Origin: Hormiphora californensis
Lineage: Eukaryota; Ctenophora; Tentaculata; Cydippida; Pleurobrachiidae
Length of the DNA stretch: 64,000 nt
Assembly (NCBI GenBank): GCA_020137815.1
Contig: CM035354.1
Location: forward strand, 2,061,495 to 2,125,494
Direction: 5' to 3'
This document shows positions 39,483 through 50,739 of the stretch, piece by piece. The position numbers were made by a program, and so were the translations under genes. The notes under the pieces were generated by a model that saw only the letters and a program-made list of their open reading frames with translations, did not search any database and had not been told where the DNA came from. Position 1 is the stretch's first letter; each line of letters opens with the position of its first letter.

Positions 39483-39785
39483 GTCTACATGTACATGATG
39501 TTAGAATATGTATTCGATGTTTTGAGTTCACCAAAACAAATTGAAACGAGAGAGTTAAAAAGTTGTGAAATATAGATTTGTAAAATAGATTATAATGTTG
39601 AGTAAAAATCAAATTTAAAATAGTTGTGTCGTCTATTTTTCAGACTGCCTTCGGGATTTCTTTTTAAACAATTGGACACTTGCTTGTTATTGAAGAGCAA
39701 CTGTTCTTTTGTAAACACTGAATAACATTGATGTTTAGTCCGGTTTTGATAATTTGGAGATGGTGGAGGCTGGTGGGGTAGTATA
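39483..39785. other. Upstream of helicase exon 1
   Basis: Short gap between the helicase start codon and the retroelement palindrome. It contains ACATGTACATGT just upstream of the ATG. A core promoter could not be identified. Confidence 0.45.
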
Positions 39786-40084
39786 TCTTGGTTTCATTGT
39801 TCACACCAATATTGTTGGAGGGTGCGATATGACATCGAAGACGCTCATTTATTAGACGTTTCGGCTGTACGGCCATTATCAATAATGCTATGGGGGAATT
39901 TACATTAGCACATTACATAAGACATCAATATGTACATAGGGGACAAAAGACTGGACCAAACGGCAAACACACACAACATAAACAGAAGCCAAAAAAAACA
40001 ACAAACAACCGAATCCACGATACTGCTCCTTCATAAAAAACTCTTATTTACATTTATTTACACATGAAATATTATAACAAAATA

Positions 40085-41524
40085 CTAAAAAATGAACCCG
40101 TTGTTGCACATTTTGTTCAATGGTGGCCTTAGTCGTGTAATGGCACGGCTCTCTCTGAGATAGGCGTCTATGGGGTCTCTACCCTTATTTATTATATCAA
40201 AATTGAAAATATTGAAGAATGCATCGTATTCCCTTCTCCCTGCTTGTCCGTATATGAGCTCCGGGTGCATCTCATTAGCATGTTCTGCTACTGCGGAGCA
40301 GTCCACATGTCCCAATCTGGTGTGAGTCTCGTGCTCGGCGATCCGGTGTTTCAGTGGCCTGCTTGTCACACCTATGTAGGTACCGTTGTTGCATAGGTTG
40401 CACGAAGCACGGTACACTACGTTTTCCGTCGAGCATGGAATGCCATGTTGATGCAGCTCGCATTCACAGTTTTGACTGTTTTCTTCTTTGTTGTTGTAAT
40501 GGTTTTTCACCATGCTAGCAACAGTTCTTCCCGAAGATGTTACCACACGGATCGGCAGCCCAGATTCTTTAACTGCTTTCTTCACCTTTCGTAGGGCGCC
40601 CTCATTGGTGTATGGCAGTTTCATGATGTATATTTTGTTGGATTTTTCATCATCTGGTGGGGCCGGGCTTGTAGTCGGGGTGGATAACTGCTTCGCAATT
40701 TCCAAGCTAACAGTTTTTATCGGGTAGCCTGAGTTGACTAGATTTTCTCTCAGTTTTTCAAGGTGAGGGAATGCTAGGTCAACTGTGGAACACCTGTTGA
40801 GGATGCGTTTTGTTTCTGTGCGGATTATATTTAGTTTTATAACTTCTGCACAGTGGGAGTGATAGTTGAGGTAGCTTCCACTGTGGGTGCTCTTCTGAAA
40901 GAGTTCCCACGTTAGAGATGTTTCTCCTCCGTTGTTGGTGGTTCTAACGGTCAGGTCGAGAAAAGAGATTTCTGAGACTCCTACTGCTGGTTCTGTTGCC
41001 TCTTCTCTTGTAAATTTTACTGATGACCAGATGTTTCCGAGTTTTTCAATGAATTTGTCACAGTGTTCACGTTTGGTCCATAGGCTATGACTGTCGTCGA
41101 CATAGGTAGCAAGTGAGAGAGGTTTCTCTTCATCGGGCTGTCACGTCCAGTGTCCGGTTGTATAGATGGTCCACAATGATCTCAGCATAGGCTCCTGAAC
41201 TATGGTATCCTGTACCAATTCCAGTAATCTGACGGTAGAAATTGCCTCCACTTTGAATGTACGTATGGCTAGTTACGAACCTGAGCATTTGGATGATGTG
41301 CTCGGGGTTGAAGCCTAACAGATCTATGTTAGGAGTATTTCTCACATAATGTAATACTAGATCCATAGCTCTGTCATCAGTTGGTATCGAGGGGTACATA
41401 TTCTCCATGTCGAAACTAGATTGGTGGGTGTTAGCAGGGAGTGAGTTTTGTAGTGGGATGAGGCAAGAGTTAATGAAAACATCGGCACTTGATACTCGGT
41501 GTGTTAGATTTGGTAGTATTTGAC
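40085..41524 (-). pseudogene. Penelope-like RT/GIY-YIG ORF, minus copy, frameshifted
   Basis: Same protein as the plus copy. A single extra base near 41138 (minus strand GACAGCCCGATG against GACACCCGATG) shifts the frame after the RT segment ending LDVT. The C-terminal half, from MEIAKQLSTPTTS through the GIY-YIG region, is open as a separate frame. Confidence 0.9.
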
Positions 41525-42962
41525 TCAAATACTACCAAATCTAACACACCGAGTATCAAGTGCCGATGTTTTCATTAACTCTTGCCTCATCCCACTACAA
41601 AACTCACTCCCTGCTAACACCCACCAATCTAGTTTCGACATGGAGAATATGTACCCCTCGATACCAACTGATGACAGAGCTATGGATCTAGTATTACATT
41701 ATGTGAGAAATACTCCTAACATAGATCTGTTAGGCTTCAACCCCGAGCACATCATCCAAATGCTCAGGTTCGTAACTAGCCATACGTACATTCAAAGTGG
41801 AGGCAATTTCTACCGTCAGATTACTGGAATTGGTACAGGATACCATAGTTCAGGAGCCTATGCTGAGATCATTGTGGACCATCTATACAACCGGACACTG
41901 GACGTGACACCCGATGAAGAGAAACCTCTCTCACTTGCTACCTATGTCGACGACAGTCATAGCCTATGGACCAAACGTGAACACTGTGACAAATTCATTG
42001 AAAAACTCGGAAACATCTGGTCATCAGTAAAATTTACAAGAGAAGAGGCAACAGAACCAGCAGTAGGAGTCTCAGAAATCTCTTTTCTCGACCTGACCGT
42101 TAGAACCACCAACAACGGAGGAGAAACATCTCTAACGTGGGAACTCTTTCAGAAGAGCACCCACAGTGGAAGCTACCTCAACTATCACTCCCACTGTGCA
42201 GAAGTTATAAAACTAAATATAATCCGCACAGAAACAAAACGCATCCTCAACAGGTGTTCCACAGTTGACCTAGCATTCCCTCACCTTGAAAAACTGAGAG
42301 AAAATCTAGTCAACTCAGGCTACCCGATAAAAACTGTTAGCTTGGAAATTGCGAAGCAGTTATCCACCCCGACTACAAGCCCGGCCCCACCAGATGATGA
42401 AAAATCCAACAAAATATACATCATGAAACTGCCATACACCAATGAGGGCGCCCTACGAAAGGTGAAGAAAGCAGTTAAAGAATCTGGGCTGCCGATCCGT
42501 GTGGTAACATCTTCGGGAAGAACTGTTGCTAGCATGGTGAAAAACCATTACAACAACAAAGAAGAAAACAGTCAAAACTGTGAATGCGAGCTGCATCAAC
42601 ATGGCATTCCATGCTCGACGGAAAACGTAGTGTACCGTGCTTCGTGCAACCTATGCAACAACGGTACCTACATAGGTGTGACAAGCAGGCCACTGAAACA
42701 CCGGATCGCCGAGCACGAGACTCACACCAGATTGGGACATGTGGACTGCTCCGCAGTAGCAGAACATGCTAATGAGATGCACCCGGAGCTCATATACGGA
42801 CAAGCAGGGAGAAGGGAATACGATGCATTCTTCAATATTTTCAATTTTGATATAATAAATAAGGGTAGAGACCCCATAGACGCCTATCTCAGAGAGAGCC
42901 GTGCCATTACACGACTAAGGCCACCATTGAACAAAATGTGCAACAACGGGTTCATTTTTTAG
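41520..42962 (+). CDS. Penelope-like element ORF: 5'-truncated reverse transcriptase plus GIY-YIG endonuclease
   Basis: This 480-residue frame begins inside the RT. The palm motif SFDMENMYPSIP, the GIGTGYHSSGAYAEI block and the catalytic YVDD (about 41942-41953) are present; the fingers and earlier RT motifs are missing because the frame starts at the palindrome centre. The C-terminus has a Cys/His cluster (CECELHQHGIPC, then CNLCN) and the GIY-YIG-type nuclease core TYIGVTSRPLKHR, followed by the conserved Glu region. Penelope-like elements use these two activities for target-primed retrotransposition. The frame is intact to its stop, but the truncation makes autonomous activity unlikely. 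Confidence 0.93.
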   Translation: MTQILPNLTHRVSSADVFINSCLIPLQNSLPANTHQSSFDMENMYPSIPTDDRAMDLVLHYVRNTPNIDLLGFNPEHIIQMLRFVTSHTYIQSGGNFYRQITGIGTGYHSSGAYAEIIVDHLYNRTLDVTPDEEKPLSLATYVDDSHSLWTKREHCDKFIEKLGNIWSSVKFTREEATEPAVGVSEISFLDLTVRTTNNGGETSLTWELFQKSTHSGSYLNYHSHCAEVIKLNIIRTETKRILNRCSTVDLAFPHLEKLRENLVNSGYPIKTVSLEIAKQLSTPTTSPAPPDDEKSNKIYIMKLPYTNEGALRKVKKAVKESGLPIRVVTSSGRTVASMVKNHYNNKEENSQNCECELHQHGIPCSTENVVYRASCNLCNNGTYIGVTSRPLKHRIAEHETHTRLGHVDCSAVAEHANEMHPELIYGQAGRREYDAFFNIFNFDIINKGRDPIDAYLRESRAITRLRPPLNKMCNNGFIF

Positions 42963-43348
42963 TATTTTGTTATAATATTTCATGTGTAAATAAATGTAAA
43001 TAAGAGTTTTTTATGAAGGAGCAGTATCGTGGATTCGGTTGTTTGTTGTTTTTTTTGGCTTCTGTTTATGTTGTGTGTGTTTGCCGTTTGGTCCAGTCTT
43101 TTGTCCCCTATGTACATATTGATGTCTTATGTAATGTGCTAATGTAAATTCCCCCATAGCATTATTGATAATGGCCGTACAGCCGAAACGTCTAATAAAT
43201 GAGCGTCTTCGATGTCATATCGCACCCTCCAACAATATTGGTGTGAACAATGAAACCAAGATACGGTTTTGATAAACACACACACAGAATCTGAGCTGTG
43301 TGTTTTCTGTGTCACAGAGATCTATAGATTCCCTCTCATATATTGTGA

Positions 43349-45737
43349 TTAGTTGTTGAAGTTGAGGGCCCCAGTGTGGGTGCTATGTTGCGCCTTCCAC
43401 GCGTTCACATTGATATTAGTGACATTGGCTACAAAACTCAGGATATCCTCAATCTTGACCTCGATATACGATCTGTAACCCCAGCTGTACTGGAAACCAT
43501 CTCCCTTGGTGGAGGTAACCTTCTTCCGCTCAATGTACTGCTGTTTACAGAATTCTGTAAATATCTTCTCTACGTCACCAAAGTCAACGTGACCTTCATT
43601 CCTGTTACATAAGGGGAGAATTATTTGGGGTTTGTTGGGTTTCTCGGACCCGCCTCCCTCTTCTTTACAATATATAGAGAGGGTCAAGTAATGTTGAGGG
43701 GGTGACGGACGGTGTCATCAGCCCTATACAGCTGATCCAGAGGGTCAAGTAAGGCAAATTTACCTGCTGATCCCCAGAATGTCCAGGGTATCCCAAAGGT
43801 CGGCCTCGTCCAGAGAATTATCGGCCATGTGGATCAGGCTTAGTACCACAGTCAACAGTCCCAGCTGGGAGATATATGGGATTAGGTTAGGTTATTAGGT
43901 GAGAGGGGGATATAGATAGGAGGAGATAGATGGGATTAGGTTAGGTAAGAGGGGAGATATATGGGATTAGGTTATTAGGTGAGAGGGGGATATAAACAGT
44001 GGGAGAGTGAGTTGTATAGTAAGAGGAGGGTGTGTGTGTTGTGGTGGAGAGCAGCATTCCATTTTTGATGAAGTCCCCCCAAGACTAGTGTAGGAGGAGG
44101 GGTAGGGAGTGAGATGGTCTAGTCAACTCACCTGGGGTAGGGAGTGAGATGGTCTAGTCAACTCACCTGGGGTAGGGAGTGAGATGGTCTAGTCAACTCA
44201 CCTGGGGTAGGGAGTGAGATGGTCTAGTCAACTCACCTGGGGTAGGGAGTGAGATGGTCTAGTCAACTCACCTGGGGTAGGGAGTGAGATGGTCTAGTCA
44301 ACTCACCTGGGGTAGGGAGTGAGATGGTCTAGTCAACTCACCTGGGTAGGGAGTGAGATGGTCTAGTCAACTCACCTGGGGTAGGGAGTGAGATGGTCTA
44401 GTCAACTCACCTGGGGTAGGGAGTGAGATGGTCTAGTCAACTCACCTGGGGTAGGGAGTGAGATGGTCTAGTCAACTCACCTGGGGTAGGGAGTGAGATG
44501 GTCTAGTCAACTCACCTGGGGTAGGGAGTGAGATGGTCTAGTCAACTCACCTGGGGTAGGGAGTGAGATGGTCTAGTCAACTCACCTGGGGTAGGGAGTG
44601 AGATGGTCTAGTCAACTGCTGCAACCCATCTGCCTTGCTATCGTTCTTCAAGATGTACATCTTGCCCCTCTTATCATCGATCTGAAACAGCCGGATGATA
44701 CAGTCGGACCCCGATTTAGTGGCACCCCGATTTAGTGGCACCCCGATTTAGTGGCAGGATTTTTATCCCCCGATATACAAAAATTAACATTATTTGAACC
44801 CGATTTAGTGGCACCCCGATTTAGTGGCAAGATTTTTTCCCCCGAGGATGCCACTAAATCGGGGTCCGACTGTATAAGCAAGGAACCGACCGAATAATGA
44901 AATACTGGTCCCTGATTGGCTGATAACCAGTCACGTGACCTAAATAACAAGTTCTGATTGGTTGTTTACTTGTGTCGGGGATTGCGAAGATATTGTACAG
45001 CACTGAGCATAGTTTGCATCATTTGGAGCACACTAAGCGTGTGGGAGTATGGTACCAAGAGATCAATGGCACACGTCTAATCAGGGAGGGAACTGAGAAA
45101 GCGAAGACAAACTAAGCGGGGAGGGGCACTGAGAAAGCGAAGACAAACTAAGCGGGGGGGGGGAGGGGCACTCAGCTGAGTACTGATCTAGATAGTTGAT
45201 ACCTCACAAACAGAGAAGTCAAATGTTTCCTTGAGATGTTTCCTAGCACCCTCCAACACTGTAGGAAAGAGTCGGTGATGATCTTTCAGGACGTTCTTTG
45301 CCACATCTGCCCTCTTTACTGGAATCTGAATGACATCAGTAAATTAAACATCGGCTTATCTACATTGTCAATAGTGAACAAGTTAGTTCTTGTTTTGGAA
45401 GGTAATGATGAAGGATGTTGTCAGTGGTGTGGTGATTTTCACTGTCACATAGAATGCAGGCTCAAGAGAACAGGTGTACAGTAGCTACTGTACAAGTACT
45501 AGTAGTCTAACCATGTAACAGGCATGATACATGCAAACTAATTGCATGAGTTCATTGTTTGTATTTTTGTTTACTTGTTTTGGTATCAGGTATGCAACAC
45601 ACACACACATACAGACAGACACACACACACATACACTCATACAGACATACACACACACACACACATACAGACAGACAGACACACACACACATACACACAT
45701 ACAGACATACACACACACACACACAAACACACACACA

Positions 45738-45785
<48 letters not shown>

Positions 45786-46200
45786 GACACACATACAGAC
45801 AGACAGACAGACAGACAGACATACTTACATTCTTCTTGTCGGCAAACAGCAGGTACCGTGCTAAATCGATTTCCATTCTTCTTACATCCGTTGTCGACAG
45901 TTTGGATGCAGCCTGTGTAGAGAGAGAGTGCGTGTGGGGAGAGAAAAAAACACCGGAATTACACAGTTATCATGTACCCCACTTTTACAAGTGCAACCAC
46001 TACTTTGTCTCTACCCTCTCTTTCCCAAAAGAAGGGTTAGAGCAACCCACTACAAGTATCCACACACATTGTGCCAATTGCCCCGCACATACCTCGTTGG
46101 CTCTGTTCAACGCCCGTGGATCAGCCCGGGTCGAAGCAGAGGCCGATGAGGTTGAGGCGACGGCATTGTCATCTGCCCTGGCTCTCTTCTGAGCTGTCAT
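43349..46200 (-). CDS. NSMCE3: NSMCE3/MAGE homology domain protein, complete, 6 exons
   Basis: Exons: 46200-46093, 45912-45829, 45325-45203, 44681-44586, 43864-43764, 43601-43349. They total 765 nt (254 residues), and all junctions are GT-AG and in phase. A Ser/Ala-rich, basic N-terminus (AQKRARADD) precedes the MAGE domain: DLARYLLFADKKNIPVKRAD, then LFPTVLEGARKHLKETFDF, GLLTVVLSLIHMADNSLDEA, DLWDTLDILGI and FQYSWGYRSYIEVK. Non-vertebrate animals usually have a single MAGE gene, the NSE3 subunit of the SMC5/6 genome-stability complex, which binds DNA and the NSE1 ubiquitin ligase through its winged-helix halves. The exon 4 donor is embedded in a 35-bp tandem repeat. A pogo-type MITE ends (in transcript direction) about 19 bp before the exon 4 acceptor. 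Exon 4 adds LTRPSHSLPQ at its end, a segment built from the repeat unit. Confidence 0.94.
44095..44617. repeat. 35-bp minisatellite carrying the NSMCE3 exon 4 donor, ~15 copies
   Basis: The unit GGGGTAGGGAGTGAGATGGT then CTAGTCAACTCACCT is nearly invariant; one copy has lost a base near 44345. On the minus strand each unit is 30 nt identical to the end of exon 4 (TTGACTAGACC to CTACCCCAG) plus GTGAG, a consensus donor. The exon-proximal unit supplies the real donor at 44585. Confidence 0.95.
44701..44872. mobile_element. pogo-type MITE, 172 bp
   Basis: Starts CAGTCGGACCCCGATTTAGT and ends with the mirror ACTAAATCGGGGTCCGACTG, flanked by TA on both sides. The phrase CACCCCGATTTAGTGG is reiterated near both ends. 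It shares its termini with the element at 57842. It lies in NSMCE3 intron 3, next to the exon 4 acceptor. Confidence 0.93.
44880..44983. mobile_element. 109-bp palindromic MITE family, copy 6 (right end lost)
   Basis: Starts AAGGAACCGACCGAATAATG, keeps the central GTCACGTGAC and both CCAAT boxes, but ends GTCGGGGATTG where other copies have GTCGGTTCCTG. It lies a few bases from the pogo-type MITE in NSMCE3 intron 3. Confidence 0.88.
45598..45822. repeat. (CA)n/(CAGA)n microsatellite
   Basis: CA repeats with ACAGACAG and CATACA interruptions, reaching the donor of NSMCE3 exon 2. Confidence 0.96.
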
Positions 46201-47612
46201 TATATATCTGACTATTGGAATCTGCTATTGGAATGGAAGGGGATTTGTATGCCCATATATGAAGGATAGTTGGGGATATTAATAATTGAGACTTTGTACT
46301 ATGCGGTAAGGCTCTCAAAAACAGAGAGTTTGTTACTTTAACTAAGGGAACAAAAAGTAGCAATGATATGTCCGCCCTGCCGCATAGTGAAGCAAGACAA
46401 GGTCGATTTGTAAAATCAGTGATACCATGAACAGTAATATACAGAGAAACACATGGCGTGATATATATGATCTGTTATAATGCTCTGATTATTTAATTAA
46501 GTCGGTTATATATAACATACATATTTACATAAAACTGTGTGGCTATAGCCTTTCATATAATTATGTGATTAAGAAATTAGAATCACTGCGCTGGCAAGCG
46601 CAAAGGTGACCACCACCTCCCCCCAGCCGCGTGTGCCAGAAAGCAGTAATAAGTTTTTTCAGTTTTTAGCCAAAAATGGCATTTTGCGACGCCCATAGCG
46701 AGGCCCCCACTTCACCAATCGGCCTGAAATTTGGTATACAGTGTCACGTAGACTAGATCTACTGGAGTTTAAAAGGGCAAGTCTCTATCTCTTTTAGTTT
46801 CAGAGTTATGACATGGTGAAAAAAGCAATAAATGTCCCGGGTCTATATATACATCCATATATATATATATAGATAGACGCTTTTTTACACAATTTGCAGA
46901 CAATTTTCTGGAAAAACTACAAGAGATAGACACTTCTCGTTTGTTGCATTCGAAAGATAATCGTTTGAATTGTGTTATTGGACGGTTTTCATGTTCTAGG
47001 TCCAACCAGAACGTCCTTAAAAACTGTCATAAAGTTAAGACATTTTTCAAATCGACCAAATTTCTTTGAGCTCAATTTACACCCTGAAGACGGTTTAAGA
47101 TTGAAAAATGGAGACCACACTTATGAAAGATAATCGTCTAAACTTTCAGAAACTATATTGCGAATTTGTGAAACTCTATTTCCAAGAGTCTTAAATCGCG
47201 TCTGAAGTTTTAAGACTGTATGAAAATAGATATGACGATAGTGCGTTTTTCGCCATAGCGACCTCAAATCTTGTCCAATCGATCTCAAACTTGGTCAGCA
47301 TCTTTATCTAGATGAGCCTGATAATAATTTTTTACTAGCATGACGTTATAACGTCGTGACGTCACGCTATGACGTCACAATGAAGTCAAAATCGAAATTT
47401 TCGTACTTAAGCGATTCCTGACGGTCTTTACAAGTTCTGCTACGTCCAGACATGTCTTACATCGTATTTCACATCAGAAAATACCAAAAATGAACATAAA
47501 TTATGCCAAAAACTAACAGAAATTAGTTGGCTGGAAAGGTGACCACTTTTGTTGTCAAACTGACACCTTTGCCCGGCCCGGGTTACGGAAAGAGAGGGAA
47601 AGAGAGAGAAAA

Positions 47613-47679
<67 letters not shown>

Positions 47680-48200
47680 AAGAAATCATAGTGATCAGAG
47701 AGGGAAATATAATGATGAAAAAACCCGGAGAGGGCTAAGGTGTCAGTTTGACAACAAAAGTGGTCACCTTTCCAGCCAACTAATTTCTGTTAGTTTTTGG
47801 CATAATATTATTATATATATTCTGTCAGTTTGTCACCAGCACTGATTCCAATGGAAAGAGAGTTATGAAATAGGATCAACCGATTTTTTGAGTGACTTGA
47901 AATCAGTGCTGTGTATTATTAACCACTATTAAATAACGAAAAAACTCTGTTCACTCAACCCATTTCTGCAAAAACGCCTTTAAAAAAGTCACTCGTTGCA
48001 CCAGGCAAGAGGTATGCGGCACTCCAACAATTATAAACCCGTTACACAATCTTGCACCAGGCAAGAGGGCTGCACTCCAACACAATTATAAACCCGTTAC
48101 ACAATCTTGTACCAGGCACCACCAATCTTGCACCAGGCAAGAGGGCAATGAATTCCCTCTCAATTCTATGAACCCCAATTGTTATTATGAACCCCAATTG
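46201..48200. other. Intergenic between NSMCE3 and CEP83
   Basis: AT-rich, with no gene recognised. An inverted repeat flanking a GA tract lies at about 47503-47804 (listed). A tandem block with GCACCAGGCAAGAGG words lies at about 48000-48150. A (TA)n run sits near 46856. Confidence 0.55.
47503..47804. mobile_element. Inverted repeat (~66-bp arms) around a (GA)n tract
   Basis: TGCCAAAAACTAACAGAAAT through TTGTCAAACTGACACCTT is mirrored at 47737-47804 almost perfectly. The centre is mainly GA repeat. It looks like a MITE hosting a microsatellite. Confidence 0.75.
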
Positions 48201-50506
48201 TTACACAATTTTCTCAAGATCAGCCTGCTTTTCCTGGAAATCGTCCAAGTTTTTGTTGATCTCTGCCAACTCATTGTGCTGCTGATGGGCACCCGCTAGT
48301 AACGATGAAAACGGATCCGGCATGGGCATAGCTCCCCCATTCCGCGACGAATCCCCAACACCTGGACCGTACAACAAACCTTCAAACTCAGAGGCTTTCA
48401 ACTTGAAACTGTCAATTTGCCGCCGCAGTTTCGTCACATCAAGTTCATGGGCTTTCCGGAGGGAATCTTTTTCCATCTCGTACTGCTTTTCCTTAGCCTG
48501 TGCACAGATAATGGAATCCTTCAGCACCGAGATTTCTTTCTGGTACTGGTTTTTCTGTTTCTTCGCTAGATTCAATATCTGTTCACGCCTCTTTTCGCCC
48601 TTTCCAGCACGCTTTTTTAGCGTCTGATACTTCTCGTTAATGGCCTCATTTTCTTTCTCCCAAGTTTGTTTGTTCGCGTTGCAGATTCTCTCAAATTCCC
48701 CCTTTAGTTCGACAATCTGAGCTCGTAGAGAGGCAACTTCGTCATTCGCTAGCTTGTTCTGTGCCTTCAATTTATCATTCTCAAGGATCTCCTCTTTGTA
48801 CTGGGAGTTGGCAGCCTTCAGCTGAGCCTGCAGGGTACTGGCCTCGTGTTCTATCCTCATGTAGTGCGAGATATCCTTATCCTTACACTCCACAGTGGAT
48901 TGAAGTTTCCTAATCTCATTCAGCAGACCTTCCTTCTCCTTTCCAGCCCCATCCGCCGTACTCTGCAACATTTCTTTCTGGTTTCGCAGCTTTTCCAGTT
49001 CGATGTTTTGGGCGTGAAGTTTCTCTGAGTGCTGCTTTTCTGCTGCTATCAGCTTCGCCTCAATTGTTGATTGTCCTTCCTTTGCCTTATTCACTGCATC
49101 CCATTGCTGATCCTTTGCAGCCTGTAACTTTTCGTTAAAATCTTTCTCCTTCTGCCGAAGGGTTCCCTTTAGCTGATCGATAGTTTTTGTCATGTAATCA
49201 ATTTGAGTCTTGTTATCACATAGTTTAGACTCATAATCGTCTCCCTCTCGTCTCACATCAGACAACTGTCGCTTGTGTTCATTCTCCGCCATCACCAGCT
49301 CCATCTTGTGTCTCTGAGCCAATTCCTCCAGTTCTGAATTCGCCCTCATAACCTGATCCTCCAACTTTGCAATTTGTGGGATCTGCTTCGTTAGATCGGT
49401 GTTCGCCTGCTCCAATTTGTCCGAGAGTTTCTCTACTCGGTTGTGAAGGTTCTTGTTCTCGTTGGATGTTAGTTCGTGCTTCACGTGCAGTTCCGAGAGT
49501 TGGGTGGATACTTTAGCTACACGCTCATCTGCTTTTCGGCCCTCTTCGTTGAGTGCCCTGCGAAGAGATTCGTTTTCCGTGCACAGTGCCTTCACCTTGG
49601 CCGTTAGTTTGACATTTTCCTTCGCTAGTACAACAGATTCCTGAGCGGCGACACCCTTCTGCTCCATAGATTTTTTCATGTGCTCACATTTCCTCTGGAG
49701 GGTATCGACATCTAGCTTGTGCTTCGCTGCCACATCCTCAAACTTCTGCGTAAACTCATTCTGGCAATTCTCATACTCGGTTTTCAGGAAGTTGTAATCG
49801 TACTTCAGTTTGTTCAGCTCCTTCCGATACGCATCCACCTCGTCCTCAGTCTGGGAAAGGTGCTGCTTGTAGATTAGTTCCACATCACGCAGCAAACTCT
49901 GCCTTAGATTCTCCTGTTTGGCGGGAGTCATAACACGAGATTTTAGGCTTTCATTTTCGAGTAAAAGTTGGTCTCGCTCCGATTCAAGTTTGTAAAGACG
50001 ATGCTCGTAGCGTTTGGTGTGGCTTGAAATATTCGTCTCTTTATCCATGATGTCTTCTTTTAGGGCCGCCGTCTCCGACTGAAGCTTCATGTGCTGTGCC
50101 TCAAGAAGTGTGAAATTGTTTTTGTACTTCTCGGCGGTTAGTCGTTGGTTTTCCAACATTGCTTCCAGGCCGTTCTTCATCTCAAGCTCCTGAGGATAGA
50201 GAGAGAGGTGTAAGCTCCTGAGGATAGAGAGAGGTGTAAGATTTGAAAGGACGGGGGAACAAGTCTAATAGTTCGGAGATCACCATTGTTCACATTTAAT
50301 TTAATTAATACACAAATAACATTTGCTAGATTTTTGCAACAAACTTACTTTTCTAACAAGTTTAGAGCTTATCTGTAACAATTTAGTGTAATAATAAACC
50401 AATCTGTCATGGATAACAAGTTTCATTTCCTTACCTGCATGATTAGTCGTTCGGTCGAGCAGTCTCCGGCAGTGACCTCATAGCTGCCGTCCCCCACCTG
50501 CTGCAT
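48201..50506 (-). CDS. CEP83: CEP83 (CCDC41)-like centriolar distal-appendage coiled-coil protein, 2 exons
   Basis: Exons 50506-50435 and 50189-48201 join in phase to give 686 residues. Almost the whole protein is coiled coil. Landmarks shared with CEP83 are an N-terminal helix with NNFTLLEAQHMKLQSE and the segment RVMTPAKQENLRQSLLRDVE followed by DEVDAYRKELNKLKYDYNFL. A basic stretch KKRAGKGEKRREQ lies near the C-terminus, followed by a Pro-containing break and a final short coiled coil. CEP83 anchors distal appendages to the mother centriole and is needed for docking at the membrane and ciliogenesis, so the organism should have cilia. Length matches the family (about 700). The exon 2 acceptor region is tandemly duplicated; using the upstream copy would add 28 nt and break the frame. 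Confidence 0.85.
50190..50243. repeat. Two tandem 26/28-bp copies of the CEP83 exon 2 acceptor
   Basis: On the minus strand, ACACCTCTCTCTATCCTCAG plus GAGCTT occurs twice in succession before the coding GAGCTTGAGATG. The first six exon bases are included in the unit. Confidence 0.9.
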
Positions 50507-50739
50507 TGCTATTTAAAAGAGGTTGAGAAATTAGGTCTGGGAACTGGGATAATAGGGTAGTGGAGGGTTTTAAAACTATTGAAACAGCAGCAGATTGCAA
50601 GATACGAACTTTCCAAAACACCTAGATATACTCACACACAAATAAACATGTACACTCCACCGGGGCACTACAACGCACACACTCTTAGAAATTCTTTCTT
50701 TTTTCCATCAAAGAAACACTGTAAACACCCTCTCCCTAC

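Larger units (their letters stand above)
39786..43262. mobile_element. Two Penelope-like element copies in a head-to-head 3.5-kb palindrome
   Basis: Arms 39786-41523 and 41525-43262 are near-identical reverse complements around a single central C at 41524 (GGTAGTATTTGA, C, TCAAATACTACC). Both copies are cut at the same 5' point inside the reverse transcriptase and share 3' tails through AACAATATTGGTGTGAAC. The only difference noticed in the coding part is one extra base in the minus arm. Confidence 0.9.

Noticed and set aside
36817-44617. CRISPR arrays (regular repeats at 36.8-39.2 kb and 44.1-44.6 kb)
   Set aside because: Units are contiguous with no unique spacers, the genome is eukaryotic, and the units derive from adjacent exon junctions.
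45485-45876. VCVCVC and THTHTH ORFs
   Set aside because: CA microsatellite; only the short NSMCE3 exon at 45829-45912 is genuine.
48322-49644. Plus-strand ORFs opposite CEP83
   Set aside because: They are antisense shadows of a long coiled-coil coding exon.
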